Shown here piece after piece: positions 47,088-57,704 of a stretch of 64,000 bases of DNA. Position numbers and translations under genes: made by a program. Within the stretch, counting starts at the first letter, position 1. The number at the start of each line of letters is the position of its first letter. The notes below the pieces were generated by a model. That model searched no databases and had not been told where the DNA came from. It saw only the letters and a list, made by a program, of their open reading frames with translations. Source of the DNA: Crotalaria pallida (Eukaryota > Streptophyta > Magnoliopsida > Fabales > Fabaceae). Where the stretch lies: contig CM075649.1 in assembly GCA_037953625.1 (NCBI GenBank), positions 88,789,290-88,853,289 on the forward strand, given 5' to 3'.

Positions 47088-48059
47088 ATGCCCCGGAGAC
47101 GCACACAGGATGAAAGGATGGCTACTATACTAGAAAATCTGGTCCAACTGAATCAGAATCAGGCTGAAACAGCAGCAGCGGCCGCAGCAGCAGCAGCCGC
47201 CGCACTCCACCAACCATCAGGCCCAATTGGCATCGATTGGCTAGCTAGATTCAGGCAGAACGATCCGCCCAAGTTTGAAGGTGGCTACAATCCGGATGCA
47301 GCCCAGAGATGGCTCCAAGAATTGGAGAAGATTTTTCGCACGATTTCACCGCCTGCGGAGCAGATAGTTCTTTTGGCGGCGTACATGCTTACTGGAGAAG
47401 CGGAATACTAGTGGGAGCGTGTACGAAGGGAAATGGAGATCGCTAACCAGGAGGTCACCTGGGATGTTTTCAGAATCAGGTTCCTAGGGAAGTACTTTCC
47501 GGAAGATGTCCGCCGAGAAAAAGAGCTGGCATTCCTGAACTTAACACAGGGAAGTATGTGCGTTGGAGAATATGCCGCACACTTCGAAGACCTCATCCGG
47601 TATTCTGGGAGCTATAGGGATGCTGATGAAAGAACTAAGTGCATCAAGTTCGAAGCAGGACTTCGCACTGAGATCAAGGTAGCTTTTGAATTCCAGAACA
47701 TAGATAATTTGGCCCAACTAGTGAATATGGCTAGCACTTATGAGAAGGGATTGAGGCGGAAGACATCCGAGGATAGGAACAGGATGATATAGTGGGCTGA
47801 AGGTTCTAGCAGAGGCAGGGTACCGGCTCAGGAATCCGATACATATGCCGACGTTAACGCTATGGCAATAGTGTCAATGGGCACGGCTCCAGACGTGAAT
47901 GCTCCAAGACCTAGATTACCCTGTCCGGAGTGTGGAAAACCCCACAAGCGTTTATGTATGCGGTTGAAGCAGCACAAGAAAGAGGGTCTTTGCTACCAAT
48001 GTGGGCAACCGGGACATATTGAGGCTAACTGTCCCGAGCGCACTGGGCGAGAGAATTAG
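47088..48059 (+). pseudogene. gag: Ty3/gypsy gag with two in-frame amber stops (323 codons)
   Basis: One frame runs from ATG 47088 to TAG 48057 with premature TAGs at 47409-47411 and 47790-47792. The N-terminus is basic (MPRRRTQDER) with a 13-Ala run. Next comes the retrotransposon gag domain: WLARFRQNDPPKFEGGYNPD, AQRWLQELEKIFRTI, WDVFRIRFLGKYFPEDVRRE, KELAFLNLTQGSMCVGEYAA. C-terminally there is a half finger, CPECGKPHKRLC, then a CCHC knuckle, CYQCGQPGHIEANC. Both stops sit before TGG. The family pattern suggests TGG to TAG for the first and possibly CAG to TAG for the second. Otherwise the frame has no shift, so it is a recently silenced copy. It resembles plant Tekay/Del-type Gag. Confidence 0.9.
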
Positions 48060-49810
48060 TAAACCGACTCGAGGTAATTTTTCTATATCAATAATGTATC
48101 AACTGTTTACCTATAAAATTCTATATATAGGTTAAACGTGTTTAGTGTAACCAAGAAGAAATCGATAGGTGTTAAGACCTTAGCTAGAAGTTCCACCAAA
48201 CACATATGATGTTATTGTCACTGGTAGAAGGTAAGGTTAGAACTGATCACTCTAACTCTTGCATCTGCTAGAGGATGATACCACCAACAAACCTGACAAT
48301 GATATTGCCATTGATAGATGTAAGATTGGGATTGATCACCTCGATCTTTGCACCTATTGGTGATCAATGTCATTGACACATTTCATCTAAAACCGAAATA
48401 ATCAAATTAATAAGTTTTAATGTAGACCCCTAGAAGGAACAGAGCTAAACCGAGAAGAGTTCCTTCTGAACTCTTTGCATAGCATTAAAGAGTGGAGTGA
48501 AAAAGTGTAAAATCCTTGAGAGACTCGAGCGAACCTTATAGCTATTCCCTGCAACCGAGTCGAATTAGGAAGTAGACAATTTGGAACCCGCCTAGGAGTC
48601 TAATCAAAGTTTCCGAACGATTCCCTCAAAGGAGGCAAGTCTTAGTCACTGTGTTAGGTACCCTTACCAAGACCAATCAAATCAGCCACAGGTTCATAGA
48701 GAACGCATCTTTTGATGACTCTCTGCTGAAAATGCACACTTAAGGATAATCTCCATTGTCTTCTTGCTTGACATGTATCCAGTACATCCTGGGTCATCGT
48801 AAGGAGACTATGAAACCCATCCTTGAGTTCTTAGTGTTTCTTCTTTTCATCTTCACTTTCTTCAAGTTTCAAGCATCTCAGATGTATACTTGAGAATTCA
48901 CCAAGACGTAGGAACCCAATATAGTTCTATGCCTACCGATGGATAACCATCCACGTGTTCCTTCTAACCTTGGATACCGATTGAGAACCTATGTACTCGA
49001 TTCTGAATAACGAATGAGCATACCCCAAGCATTGATATAACCAAGTATGTTGATGCTAAGTGGGGGAGGATTTCAATCCAAGGAATGGAAGATGAAACTT
49101 TAACAACAAGAAAATTGTGGATCCTATCCGAGTAACGAGGTGGAATGCAGAACGGTAACGAAGCGTAAGGAAGATTGTATTGATGCCGGACTCAATGTCC
49201 GATGATCAAACCATAACCCGTAGGGCTAATGAATACCTCACCCCAAACGTTCCGAATTAACTGTCGAAGAGGTTCGCGAAGAATGGAACGAGAATTAAAC
49301 TAAGAATCAATCAATACCTTCTCGGACCATCAGACAATTGGGAAATAAGTTTAGACCCTGACCTCGACCCTTAAGTGAAATCGACCCGTAGGAACCCCTA
49401 TACCAAATTGAAATCGTTAAACGAACGGAAGGGAAGTACCACCGGAGTAGAATACAGATATAGCTAAGGTGGATTCGAAGGGCGACCTCACTAAACTCAC
49501 TTGAAGGAGTAAGAAACGAACAGAGAAAGAGTGGAGTCGCGAAGTGGAGTCTCACTTAAGAGGTTATGTCGGAGCATCGCAAATAATTGTCTCAATCTCT
49601 TAAGACTCTGTGTATTACGCGGATTCCTGAGTGACTGAGATATACCATACATGGGGCGAGTAATTATACCGCAGAACCCTTAATTTAGAAATTCCTCAAA
49701 GGGAAGACTGGAACCGAAGAAATTAAAATGACATGTTCGGAAGCTATGTCAAGGGATACTCCTTCCAGATAAGGAACTGAACGGAATTTCGGGGACGAAA
49801 TTCTAAATAA
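48060..49810 (+). mobile_element. Element F, post-gag region without recognisable pol
   Basis: No protease, RT, RNase H or integrase motif and no long sense frame. A half-similar pair of ~90-base blocks lies near 48205-48370 (GATATTGCCA-type text repeated). The minus frame 49307-49555 is antisense. It may be scrambled pol or unrelated filler. Confidence 0.5.
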
Positions 49811-49822
49811 GTGGGGGAGAAA
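49811..49822 (+). other. Polypurine tract of element F
   Basis: GTGGGGGAGAAA directly before the 3' LTR. Confidence 0.82.
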
Positions 49823-50218
49823 TGTAACATCCCGAATTTAATTCTAATAATAATTAGAATAATATTAAGATTTGGAAGTAAGGATTATCCTAAAAGGGAT
49901 TTAAAATGATGGATTAGGAGTTCTTTGAGTGCCATAGAGGAGTCAAGGAGCATTGGCATCGAAAAGCGAATTCAAAGAACACCAAATGAGGGTTAAAAGC
50001 AATGTTTTCGGTGTTTTAAATTCGCTAACTTGGGAAATTAAAAATAAAATATTTAAGATTCAAAACACAATTCCCACCGTTGGATATGAAGGCATGATTT
50101 TTAGGAAGTTTCTCGTCATATTTGAGCAAGATCCGACGGTGAACGAAGAAGTTATGGCTATTTGAAGTTGGGAGAAAATAGCTGAAAAATAGAAAAATGA
50201 AGTAGCAGTATCTGTGAT

Positions 50219-50294
50219 TTTCGCTTAAGCGAAATTACTCCAGTGACAACACGAATTGGGTTCGCTTAAGCGACCAAATTTCGCTTAAGCGAAA
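50219..50294 (+). repeat. CGCTTAAGCG palindromes in LTR F
   Basis: Three copies of TTCGCTTAAGCGA within 76 bases. They lie just upstream of the probable leader, the same place as the upstream palindromes of A, C and D. Confidence 0.65.
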
Positions 50295-50329
50295 TTACTT
50301 CGATCTGCAACATTAAAAACGCGTTTTGG

Positions 50330-50900
50330 GGCTGATAACCCCCATTCCAACCCCACTTTCTCTCTCCCTCCGACCTCCCTCCCTCCTCCACCTTCCACCG
50401 GACTACCGCCGCCCCTCAACCACCCAAAACCGCCTCCCAACCACCACCCATCATCACCTTCCTCCTCCTTCTCTCCCTCTCTTCCCTCACTTCCCATTGC
50501 TCTCTCTCTCTCTTTCCACACCACCAACCACGGCCGCCGCCACCAAGGCCGCCACCGCCACCTTCCACCACCCCCACCACCATCAAGACCCCTCCGTCTC
50601 TCTTCCCTCTTGGTTTCTCTCCCTCCCTCTCTCTCTTTCTCTCTCTCCACCTTCTCCACCGCCCTCCTCTTCCTCTCCGGCTGCCACCGCCGTGAGCCGT
50701 GGCCACCGATCGAACCACCACGGGCCATAACCCCCATAGCTCTCCCTCATTCATTGCTCTCACACCCACAAGCCTTCTCTCTCTCCACGGACGTCACCGG
50801 CGCCGTTATGGACCCGTGAACGTGCCGGGCTCGTGTCGGGAACCTCGAAGCTCGAAGCTCTTGCCGTGGTCCAGCCGCGATAGTTCCCACTAACGAGGAG
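50330..50900 (+). other. CT- and GC-rich leader-like block in LTR F
   Basis: A sharp composition change: C/T-rich runs (CTCTCC, CCACCACC) then GC-rich text with CCGCCG. Frames on both strands (for example 50326-50730 plus, 50285-50737 minus) are simple-sequence artefacts. It resembles a plant 5' untranslated leader and ends at the donor-like site, so it may be the first exon of the LTR transcript or captured host sequence. Confidence 0.45.
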
Positions 50901-50956
50901 CAACACCGACGCCGTCATCGTCGCCGAGCAAAAATCCAGGTTCTATTTAAAAAGCC

Positions 50957-50967
50957 CAAGGTAAGAG
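50957..50967 (+). promoter_or_regulatory. Splice-donor-like site in LTR F
   Basis: CCAAG|GTAAGAGG with candidate intron start 50961. GGTAA can pair with TTACC at 50976-50980, the same donor-in-hairpin layout as in A, D and E. Confidence 0.45.
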
Positions 50968-51937
50968 GGTTCGCGTTACCTTTACTTAAGAAGTAAATTC
51001 TAGGATGCTATAGTGGTAGCTGAGAATAGGGCAATTAAAAAGTATGTTAATGAACCTTAGGGTAACCCTCGTGGATATAAAGGAAGTAAATAAAATTGTA
51101 ATAGAAACCACACTTTAGGGAATAAAAGGAATGAGCGTAGAATAAGGCCCGGGACGAATGAGCGTAATTAGAATATTAAAATAGTCAGGATAGAACAAGA
51201 ACGTGAGCAATCATAAAAATAAAACAATAGGGGAAGTAAAAGGATATAGGGTAATTGTGATAGGCGGGGAGAGAAAGGTTATCAAAATTAAATGTAAGGT
51301 AAAAGAGGGGTTAAAACACGAGAACCATAAGGATGTGCGGAGGGAACTTAGTTAAGAGTTGTCGGGTAATAATGGAATAGGAATAAAATACTAAACTAAA
51401 TTTTAAATATAAGTAGTTAATAAGTAAGGAATTTAATGAAAAGATAATGATGCAAGAAGATGGAGTGTAATAGCGATAGATAAATGGAGTAGAGAACTAT
51501 CATAGGGAAAATAAGTGAATAAGTAAATAATAGTGTGTGAGAGAGGAATCATGGAATAAATTAAGCAACTGCAAACAGGAATTTAAAAGATAATGACTAT
51601 ACTAAGTTAAGTAGAGTTAGATAGATATTAGGATAATAAATGGTAGAAAAAGGAAAAGAAAGAGAAATACTAAAATAGAGGTAAAATAAACATTAGGATG
51701 ATAAGCCATAAAGTAAAGTTGAATAAGAGCGAGAGTAATTAGTAAAAAGAAAGAGATTAAAGTAGAAAATGTAGGAAAATGTGATAAGTCATAAACGAAA
51801 ATAAAGAGTAAAAGATTGAGATAAGCATAAAAGAGTTACTTAAATTATAATAAGATAAAAGATAAATAATTAAGAAAGAAAAGAGAACGGCTGATGGTCT
51901 GTTGGACTAAGTCGTAATAAAAGAAGAAAATGGTATC

Positions 51938-52323
51938 GATGGCAGGCGGGCGGAAGTCACTGTCATCACTAAAAGAAATAAAAGGAAAGAATTGACTCGA
52001 TAGCAGGCGGACGGAAGTCCCTGTTATCACAAAAAGAAAGAAAAGGAAAGAATGAATTCGATGACAGGCGGACGGAAGTCCCTGTTATCACTAAAAGGAA
52101 TAAAAGGAAAGAATGAATTCGATAGCAGGCGGACGGAAGTCCCTGTTATCACTAAAGGAAATAAAAGAAAAGGATGAATACGATGACAGGCGGACGGAAG
52201 TCCCTGTCATCCCTAAAAGAAATAAAAGAAAGGAATGATTTCGATGACAGGTGGGCGGTAGCCACTGTCATCACTAAAAGAATTAAATGATTGGGTGGCA
52301 GGCGGTCGGTAGACACTGTAACC
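51938..52323 (+). repeat. 61-bp hairpin array with GGAA loops (F 3' LTR copy)
   Basis: Second copy of the array at 45709-46094, starting GATGGCAGG at 51938 with the next unit at 51999. Differences from the 5' copy are few, including unit 3 restored to CTGTTATC, which repairs the mismatch seen at 45853-45860. Confidence 0.78.
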
Positions 52324-52883
52324 AATAAAGAGATAAAGGAATAATAAAGGTAAACGACTGATGGTCTGTTGGACTCAGTCACAAGGAAAAAGGGAAAAGA
52401 TAAAGAAAAGGAAAAAGTAAAACAAAAGGAAGAGAAGAAGAAAAAGAAAAAGAAAAGAAAATGAATAATGAATAAGGGAACTCCTAGCGTTCAGTACCGT
52501 ACGGCTGGCTGGGGCGGGACTACCTAATGGAAAATGGATAAAGAATAAAGAATGGGAAAGGAAGAATGAAAAGATAATCAATAATTAAAAGAATGTGAGA
52601 ATAAGTGAAGAACTAAAAGAGATTAATTAGGTGAATAACTATGAATAAAATGTATTAATAATTATGTAGGCTTAGTTATTTGCTATGTCTTCTTTTAGGA
52701 TTTATCTTTTTAAGTTCTGTGTAATGTTACCCTTCTTGATATAATTTTACAGGTAGGGAAGCGGAGCTTACACTGTTGCGGGCCGAACTGGAAACTCTCC
52801 ACTATGTGGAGTGAATTTTATTATGTTAAAAACTGTTGTTTTTGTAATTTATAATATGTGTAGTTATATGCCCTGAAAAGATA

Positions 52884-52945
52884 AGTTTCAAAAATAAGTT
52901 TCTTTAGTGTTTTAATTTAATACGAGGAATTTGCGGGGTGTTACA
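52884..52945 (-). repeat. Array LTR 3, right end
   Basis: Matches the last ~60 bases of LTR 1 and LTR 2 and ends GGGTGTTACA, followed by the target duplication TTGTC. Confidence 0.8.
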
Positions 52946-55900
52946 TTGTCCCCCATGAAAAGATCCCCCATGCAAACTTTAGTGTGGACCGAATTGTCCT
53001 TGAATCAACCCATTGAACCAAGGTTAGAAGAGGAAAATTTCCAACCCTTGACTTTGCCTATAGAACCGTGTGTATGTGTTCATTTCTCATTTCCTTCATT
53101 CATTTCCTTCACATTCTCACACCAACACAAACACATAGTCCTAAGAGCACCACCAAAGCTCTTGAGACCTTAGAAAGAGAGAATGGCCGAGAGAGGAGAA
53201 GAGAAAAGAAGAGTGGAAAACCCAAAACTCCCAACCTAAATACCTTTGATTTCTTTATTTAATCCCTTCCTTCTTCAAAGACTAAAAAGAAAACCAACCT
53301 ATCAACCCTAAGAAGGAGAGGCCGAATCAACTATAGGAGGAAGAGAGGAGAAATTGAAGCTTGAAGATTAGAATTTTTATTTTAGGTAGTTGTCTAAGAA
53401 AGATTTAGTGTAATAATCTTAGTTTTGTAAAAGACTTTGTAAAGGACTTTGTTTAAACATTGATTTCGTCATGCATGTATTTATTTCTTCATGATCTTGA
53501 AGTTTAAATGTTTTGCATGTAATTTCTATGGCTTGATCTTGGATATGTGTGTTTGAAAGCTTTGATATTTAACTTGTAAAAGTTCTTCTTCACGGTTTTG
53601 TTTGAGATTTGTGTTTAAGTTCATGTTTTTACCTTGATCTTTTCTTGCATGTCTTGATCTATGGTAGATCTTTTCAAAAGCATGAAGTTTGAACTTTGTG
53701 TATTTGTTTTGAGTAAAGAGTTTTGGTTTTCTTTGATGCATGTCATGAATTTTGAAAGAAAAATTTTGATAACAAGTTTTAAAAATGATTTTTGGTACAA
53801 AAAGGATTTTTAAACCAAGATGTTGTGTGTGTGATGATGATTTCTTGATGTTTGAAAAGAAAATGTTGTTTTAAAGTCTTGCATGTGAAAATAGAACTCA
53901 AGATCTTGTTTTTTGTGTATTTTATCATTCGGCCAAACCTAGGAAAAATAGGGAATCATGTTTGATCTTTATTCTAGTTGCATGCATGTTGAAATTTATG
54001 TGACCTAAAGATTTTGATCTAACCTTTAATTTTTATTGTGATAAATTTATTAAAGTTTGATGAATTTTTGGATGGAGCTCACGGTTTTGTCCTTGCAAAT
54101 ATTAAAGTTTGTTTGTTTTGTTTTGCATGTGTGTTTTATTGATAGATCTAGGGATTTCAAGTATATGAAAATCTAAATTTTTGATTAAAACTTGAAAAAT
54201 AATTTTCATGTCCCATTCGGTTTTGGGAATCCATTTATTCAAGTCATTTTCATTTCCTTTGTGCGTTATGGTTGAGTTTAGCTTTGATTAAATGAAGTGA
54301 AGTTGGTATGTGATCATCTTTTTGAGTTATTTTTGTTATGCTACATTCGGTTTGACTAAGAAATAAAAGAAATAAGTTGATTTACATTTGCATGTTAATT
54401 TAGAGATAAAGTTAATTGATTTAAAAGATGTTTGCATGAATTTAATTGAAGATATCCCTTTTCTCTTAATAATTATTTTCGGTTGTGATGTTTAAAGTAA
54501 GATAATGTGTTTTAATGATTATGTCCTATATGTGCATGTTTTGTATGTGTGTTTGAAATTGTGAATATAACCTTGCCTCATGTGTGATAGGATTCGGCCA
54601 TGTATAGAAAATAATAGGAGTTTGTGTTTGATTCTTGTTTTGTATACATGCATGAATTATAAATGGTTTAACATGTTCAATATGTGTGTTTGAAAATGAT
54701 TTGAATGTTGATATTTTCAAAAGGTTTTGATTTAACCCTTGTGTTATTTTCTTGGATTCAATTCGGTTTTTGAAGGAAATAAAGTGATTTGATTTATTAA
54801 AAAAAAGTAGTGTTTTGAAAAGATTTTTATATGGCTTCTAAAGCATGGTTTTAATTTTAAAGGTGTTTTATATTTAGGAACCCTTAAGATAAATGTGGCT
54901 TTTAAAGAGATCAGAGAACCAAGTATGTTTTCAACCAGTGTCTGAAAAGAGTATTTTAAGTTTTTAAATTTCTAAATGTGTTTTTAAATGAATGCTTTAC
55001 TTGTGAGTTTAAAACCCAAATTGATTAAGAGAAAACGAATACTTGTTTTCGAATATAAAGTTTTGTAACGTTGCTTTATTTTCAAGATAATTGAATAAGA
55101 ATGATTTTAATAAAAGGGAAATATTTGAGTGCCAGTAATGATCGGGAAGCAGTTACGTACGTCGCAATGGAAACTAAGGAGCGCACTGAAGATCGTCATC
55201 AGTTGAGGTGAGAGAGAAGTTTCCCCCAAACACCGTGGTATTTAGGTAACATATTAAGCGTTTCGACCATCTCAAAAGTCGAAACTTAGTGGTTCTGATT
55301 CAGTAGCACAGTGACAATTGTTTGATTGTGTGGCCACTCGTGTGAAGGAGACAAAGACCACATCAAATTAGGTAATGAGTTTATATTATGATATCTGAAT
55401 GCTAATACGTTGTTATTTGTTTATTCGATGAATTTATTATGCATGATGAGATTGGAAATAATGTGAATAGTAATGAATAAAAAGAATAAAGGAAATGTGA
55501 GATAAAGTTGAGAACGATGGTGAGATGTTGTGGAAGTTATAATCGCTGATGAGTAAGAGTTGATGACATGATGTGGATGAGCCAGAGCTAGGGAAAGTGA
55601 TGTTGTGTGGTGAAATGAGATGTGATTTAGAAGGAGCATGGTGCCTTTGTGATATTGTGGAAATGAGACCGGTGTTGAGTTGAGCTTGCTCCTCCACTCG
55701 TCATCATTGAAACAATATATTTTCGAAAAGTTTTGAAATAAGATTTTCAAAAAGGAATTTGTGAAAGGTTATTTTTGAAAAGGAATTGTGAAACCTTACT
55801 TTTGAAAAGAGTTTGTGAAACACTATTTTTGAAAAGAGATTTTGAAACAGTATTTTTGAAAGGAAAGGTTGTGAAAAACATTTTTAGAAAAGTTGGTGAA

Positions 55901-57704
55901 ACATCACTTTTGAAAAGTCTTATGAAAGGCGGTTCTCGAGAAAGGTCGTGTGAAAAAGTACCTCTTTGAAAAAAAAAAGTTTACGAATTGATATTTTGCG
56001 AAGGTCTATGAAATGAGATTTTGAGGAAAGGAGTTGAGAGGAAATTGTTAAAGGAAATTGTGGAATGAGATGCAAGTGGTTGATGTGATCCCAGCTCTGT
56101 GCTCTGATGAGAATGATATTGTGTAAAGATAGCGGTCGGGACTCATTGAAGGGATGCACGAAGGATGAGCCGACCATTAGGATTGATTTAAAAGATATAG
56201 AAGACTTTTAAAAGACATGAATATACGCGGTGAGGCATGAGAGTGCGAAGTAGTGGAGAGTAAGGAACCATAGGTATCTGCGGATACTTAGGAGGAGATT
56301 GCATTAGGGGAGGACAATGACGGTGATACGTCAAGAAGTCTAGAGTATGTTTCTAGGCAGAACGAACTCCATAAGTGGTGCACTAACGTGGTGGTGACTG
56401 GGTCCAATACCGTGGTAAGTTCTGCGAGCTCACTAGAAATATACTGTCGCCCCCTAGATTGCAAATCGAGAACAGTGAGAGGGACTGGAACGAGGCATTG
56501 TGTTTTGCCACTGCGTGGATAGTGAGCCTTGATATTATTGAATTGATTTGAGGACGAGATCCTCCTGGTGTGGGACCATTTATGTGTTGAGACAGCTGTC
56601 GTGCCTGCGTGGTAAAGGTCCTGTACTCCTATTTGCTTCCGACTAGGTTGGGTGGATGACCGAGGAGATGTAGACGTGTGTGCTAACTTTGAAAGCGACC
56701 CTCCTCAATGATGATTTAAATTCCCCGCACCATTGATGGATACGAACTCATAAAACTTAATTAAGAAAAGATAACTGATATTGTTAAGAAAGCATTCTTA
56801 AGAGACAGCTTGAAAAGAGGATGAGATGGATGTTGGAATCAGAGTTCGCAGCGGAAGCGATTGGCGGAAGTTCTGTGGATATGTAAAGTTTTGAGAAAAG
56901 AAAAGAAATGGAATAAAGTAGAGGTTTGAATATGATTGCTTGTGTGTGTGGTTTGCTTACATGTTTTTGTTATTTCTTAATATCTTACCTATTGTAATCC
57001 CACATCGTTGGCATAACATGCTTGGGAATACTTACTCTCTCTAGTCTTCTGTTCTGTGTGCTTGTTGTTATGATGTCTATTCCCTTAGTCGATGGATCCT
57101 GCCATGTTCACGTTTGACATTCGAGACGAAGGAAGATTGGGAGTGGCGTGAATACACCGAGGTCGGTGGGTCAGCTGACTATAATGATGGACACCCGATT
57201 GCTTTGGTCTGCACACATTGATCACGAGGCTGAGGAGCCAGAGGAATTGGACGAGGACGTAGCTACTCGGAGACGGAAGTAATTGAGGTCGACTCTGGCA
57301 AAGCATTTCCCGTGGATTTCCGTATTCAATTCAATGGGCCTGGTGGTAGTCTTTTATTTTCTCTGAAGTATTTTGTATTCCCTGTATTTACTTAGATTCA
57401 TTGCAATGCCATGATGTAACCCCAAATTTTCGTGGAAGAAATTTATTTTTATGGGCTATGACAAATGAGTTGAGAAGAATCAAGTTGCAAAGTGTAGTGC
57501 CTTGTGACACTCCGGTTTGGAACTTGAACTTCAGTATGAGATATGGGAACACTCTTTAATTACGAAAGGGTTTTGAAAACTTAGTGGTCCTCATACTCAT
57601 GCTACTCAACCACGTTACATGTTTAAAAAAAAATGGCCCACATTTCCACTACCTTTTGGAATTAAAACAGTATATTTTTCAAGTGGCCAAATCGGGGTGT
57701 TACA

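Larger units (their letters stand above)
45205..52876 (+). mobile_element. Element F: gag-only Ty3/gypsy element with both outer ends lost
   Basis: Partial LTRs (45205-46904 and 49823-52876), primer site, gag pseudogene and polypurine tract are in plus-strand order. The 5' LTR lacks its first ~1.6 kb and the 3' LTR its last ~230 bases. Combined, a full LTR would be about 3.3 kb. No target duplication is visible because both junctions with array LTR 3 are deletions. Gag without recognisable pol resembles TR-GAG type non-autonomous elements, though about 1.75 kb of decayed sequence follows gag. Confidence 0.85.
49823..52876 (+). repeat. Element F 3' LTR (lacks its last ~230 bp)
   Basis: Starts TGTAACATCCCG and stops in GCCCTGA, where array LTR 3 resumes. 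Order: palindromes (50219-50294), a CT-rich GC-rich leader (about 50330-50900), donor-like site (50961), hairpin array (51938-52323), purine tract (about 52380-52470), acceptor-like site (52752). Confidence 0.86.
29068..52945 (-). mobile_element. Tandem giant-LTR array (LTR-internal-LTR-internal-LTR)
   Basis: Minus-strand, related to element Z. Three LTRs (29068-34729; 36009-41667; 42947-45204 + 52884-52945) alternate with two internal regions of 1279 bases each. A perfect TTGTC duplication flanks the whole block. The first base is G instead of T (GGTAACAGCC). Copies differ by roughly 2 percent, including internal copies compared with each other. Unequal recombination between LTRs, or integration of a concatemer, would give this layout. 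The third LTR has lost about 3.3 kb at the site where element F now lies. Confidence 0.88.
28326..57704 (+). mobile_element. Element B, second LTR (5.5 kb net; hosts the Z-type array)
   Basis: 28326-29067 and 52951-57704 together make 5496 bases, the same as the first LTR. They are split by the array 29068-52945 with a perfect target duplication TTGTC (29063-29067 and 52946-52950). I estimate 1-2 percent divergence from the first LTR. A donor-like GAG|GTGAGAG lies near 55208. A CA-sense hairpin TGGTG/GACCA block and the stretch ending EELDEDVATRRRK are repeated near 56570 and 57230-57282. It ends TGTTACA at 57704, followed by element A's 3' LTR. Confidence 0.85.

Noticed and set aside
50285..50737. 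Overlapping frames of 117-150 residues on both strands in LTR F
   Set aside because: Gly/Arg-rich or Pro/Ser-rich readings of CT-rich simple sequence; open on both strands because stops are rare in this composition.
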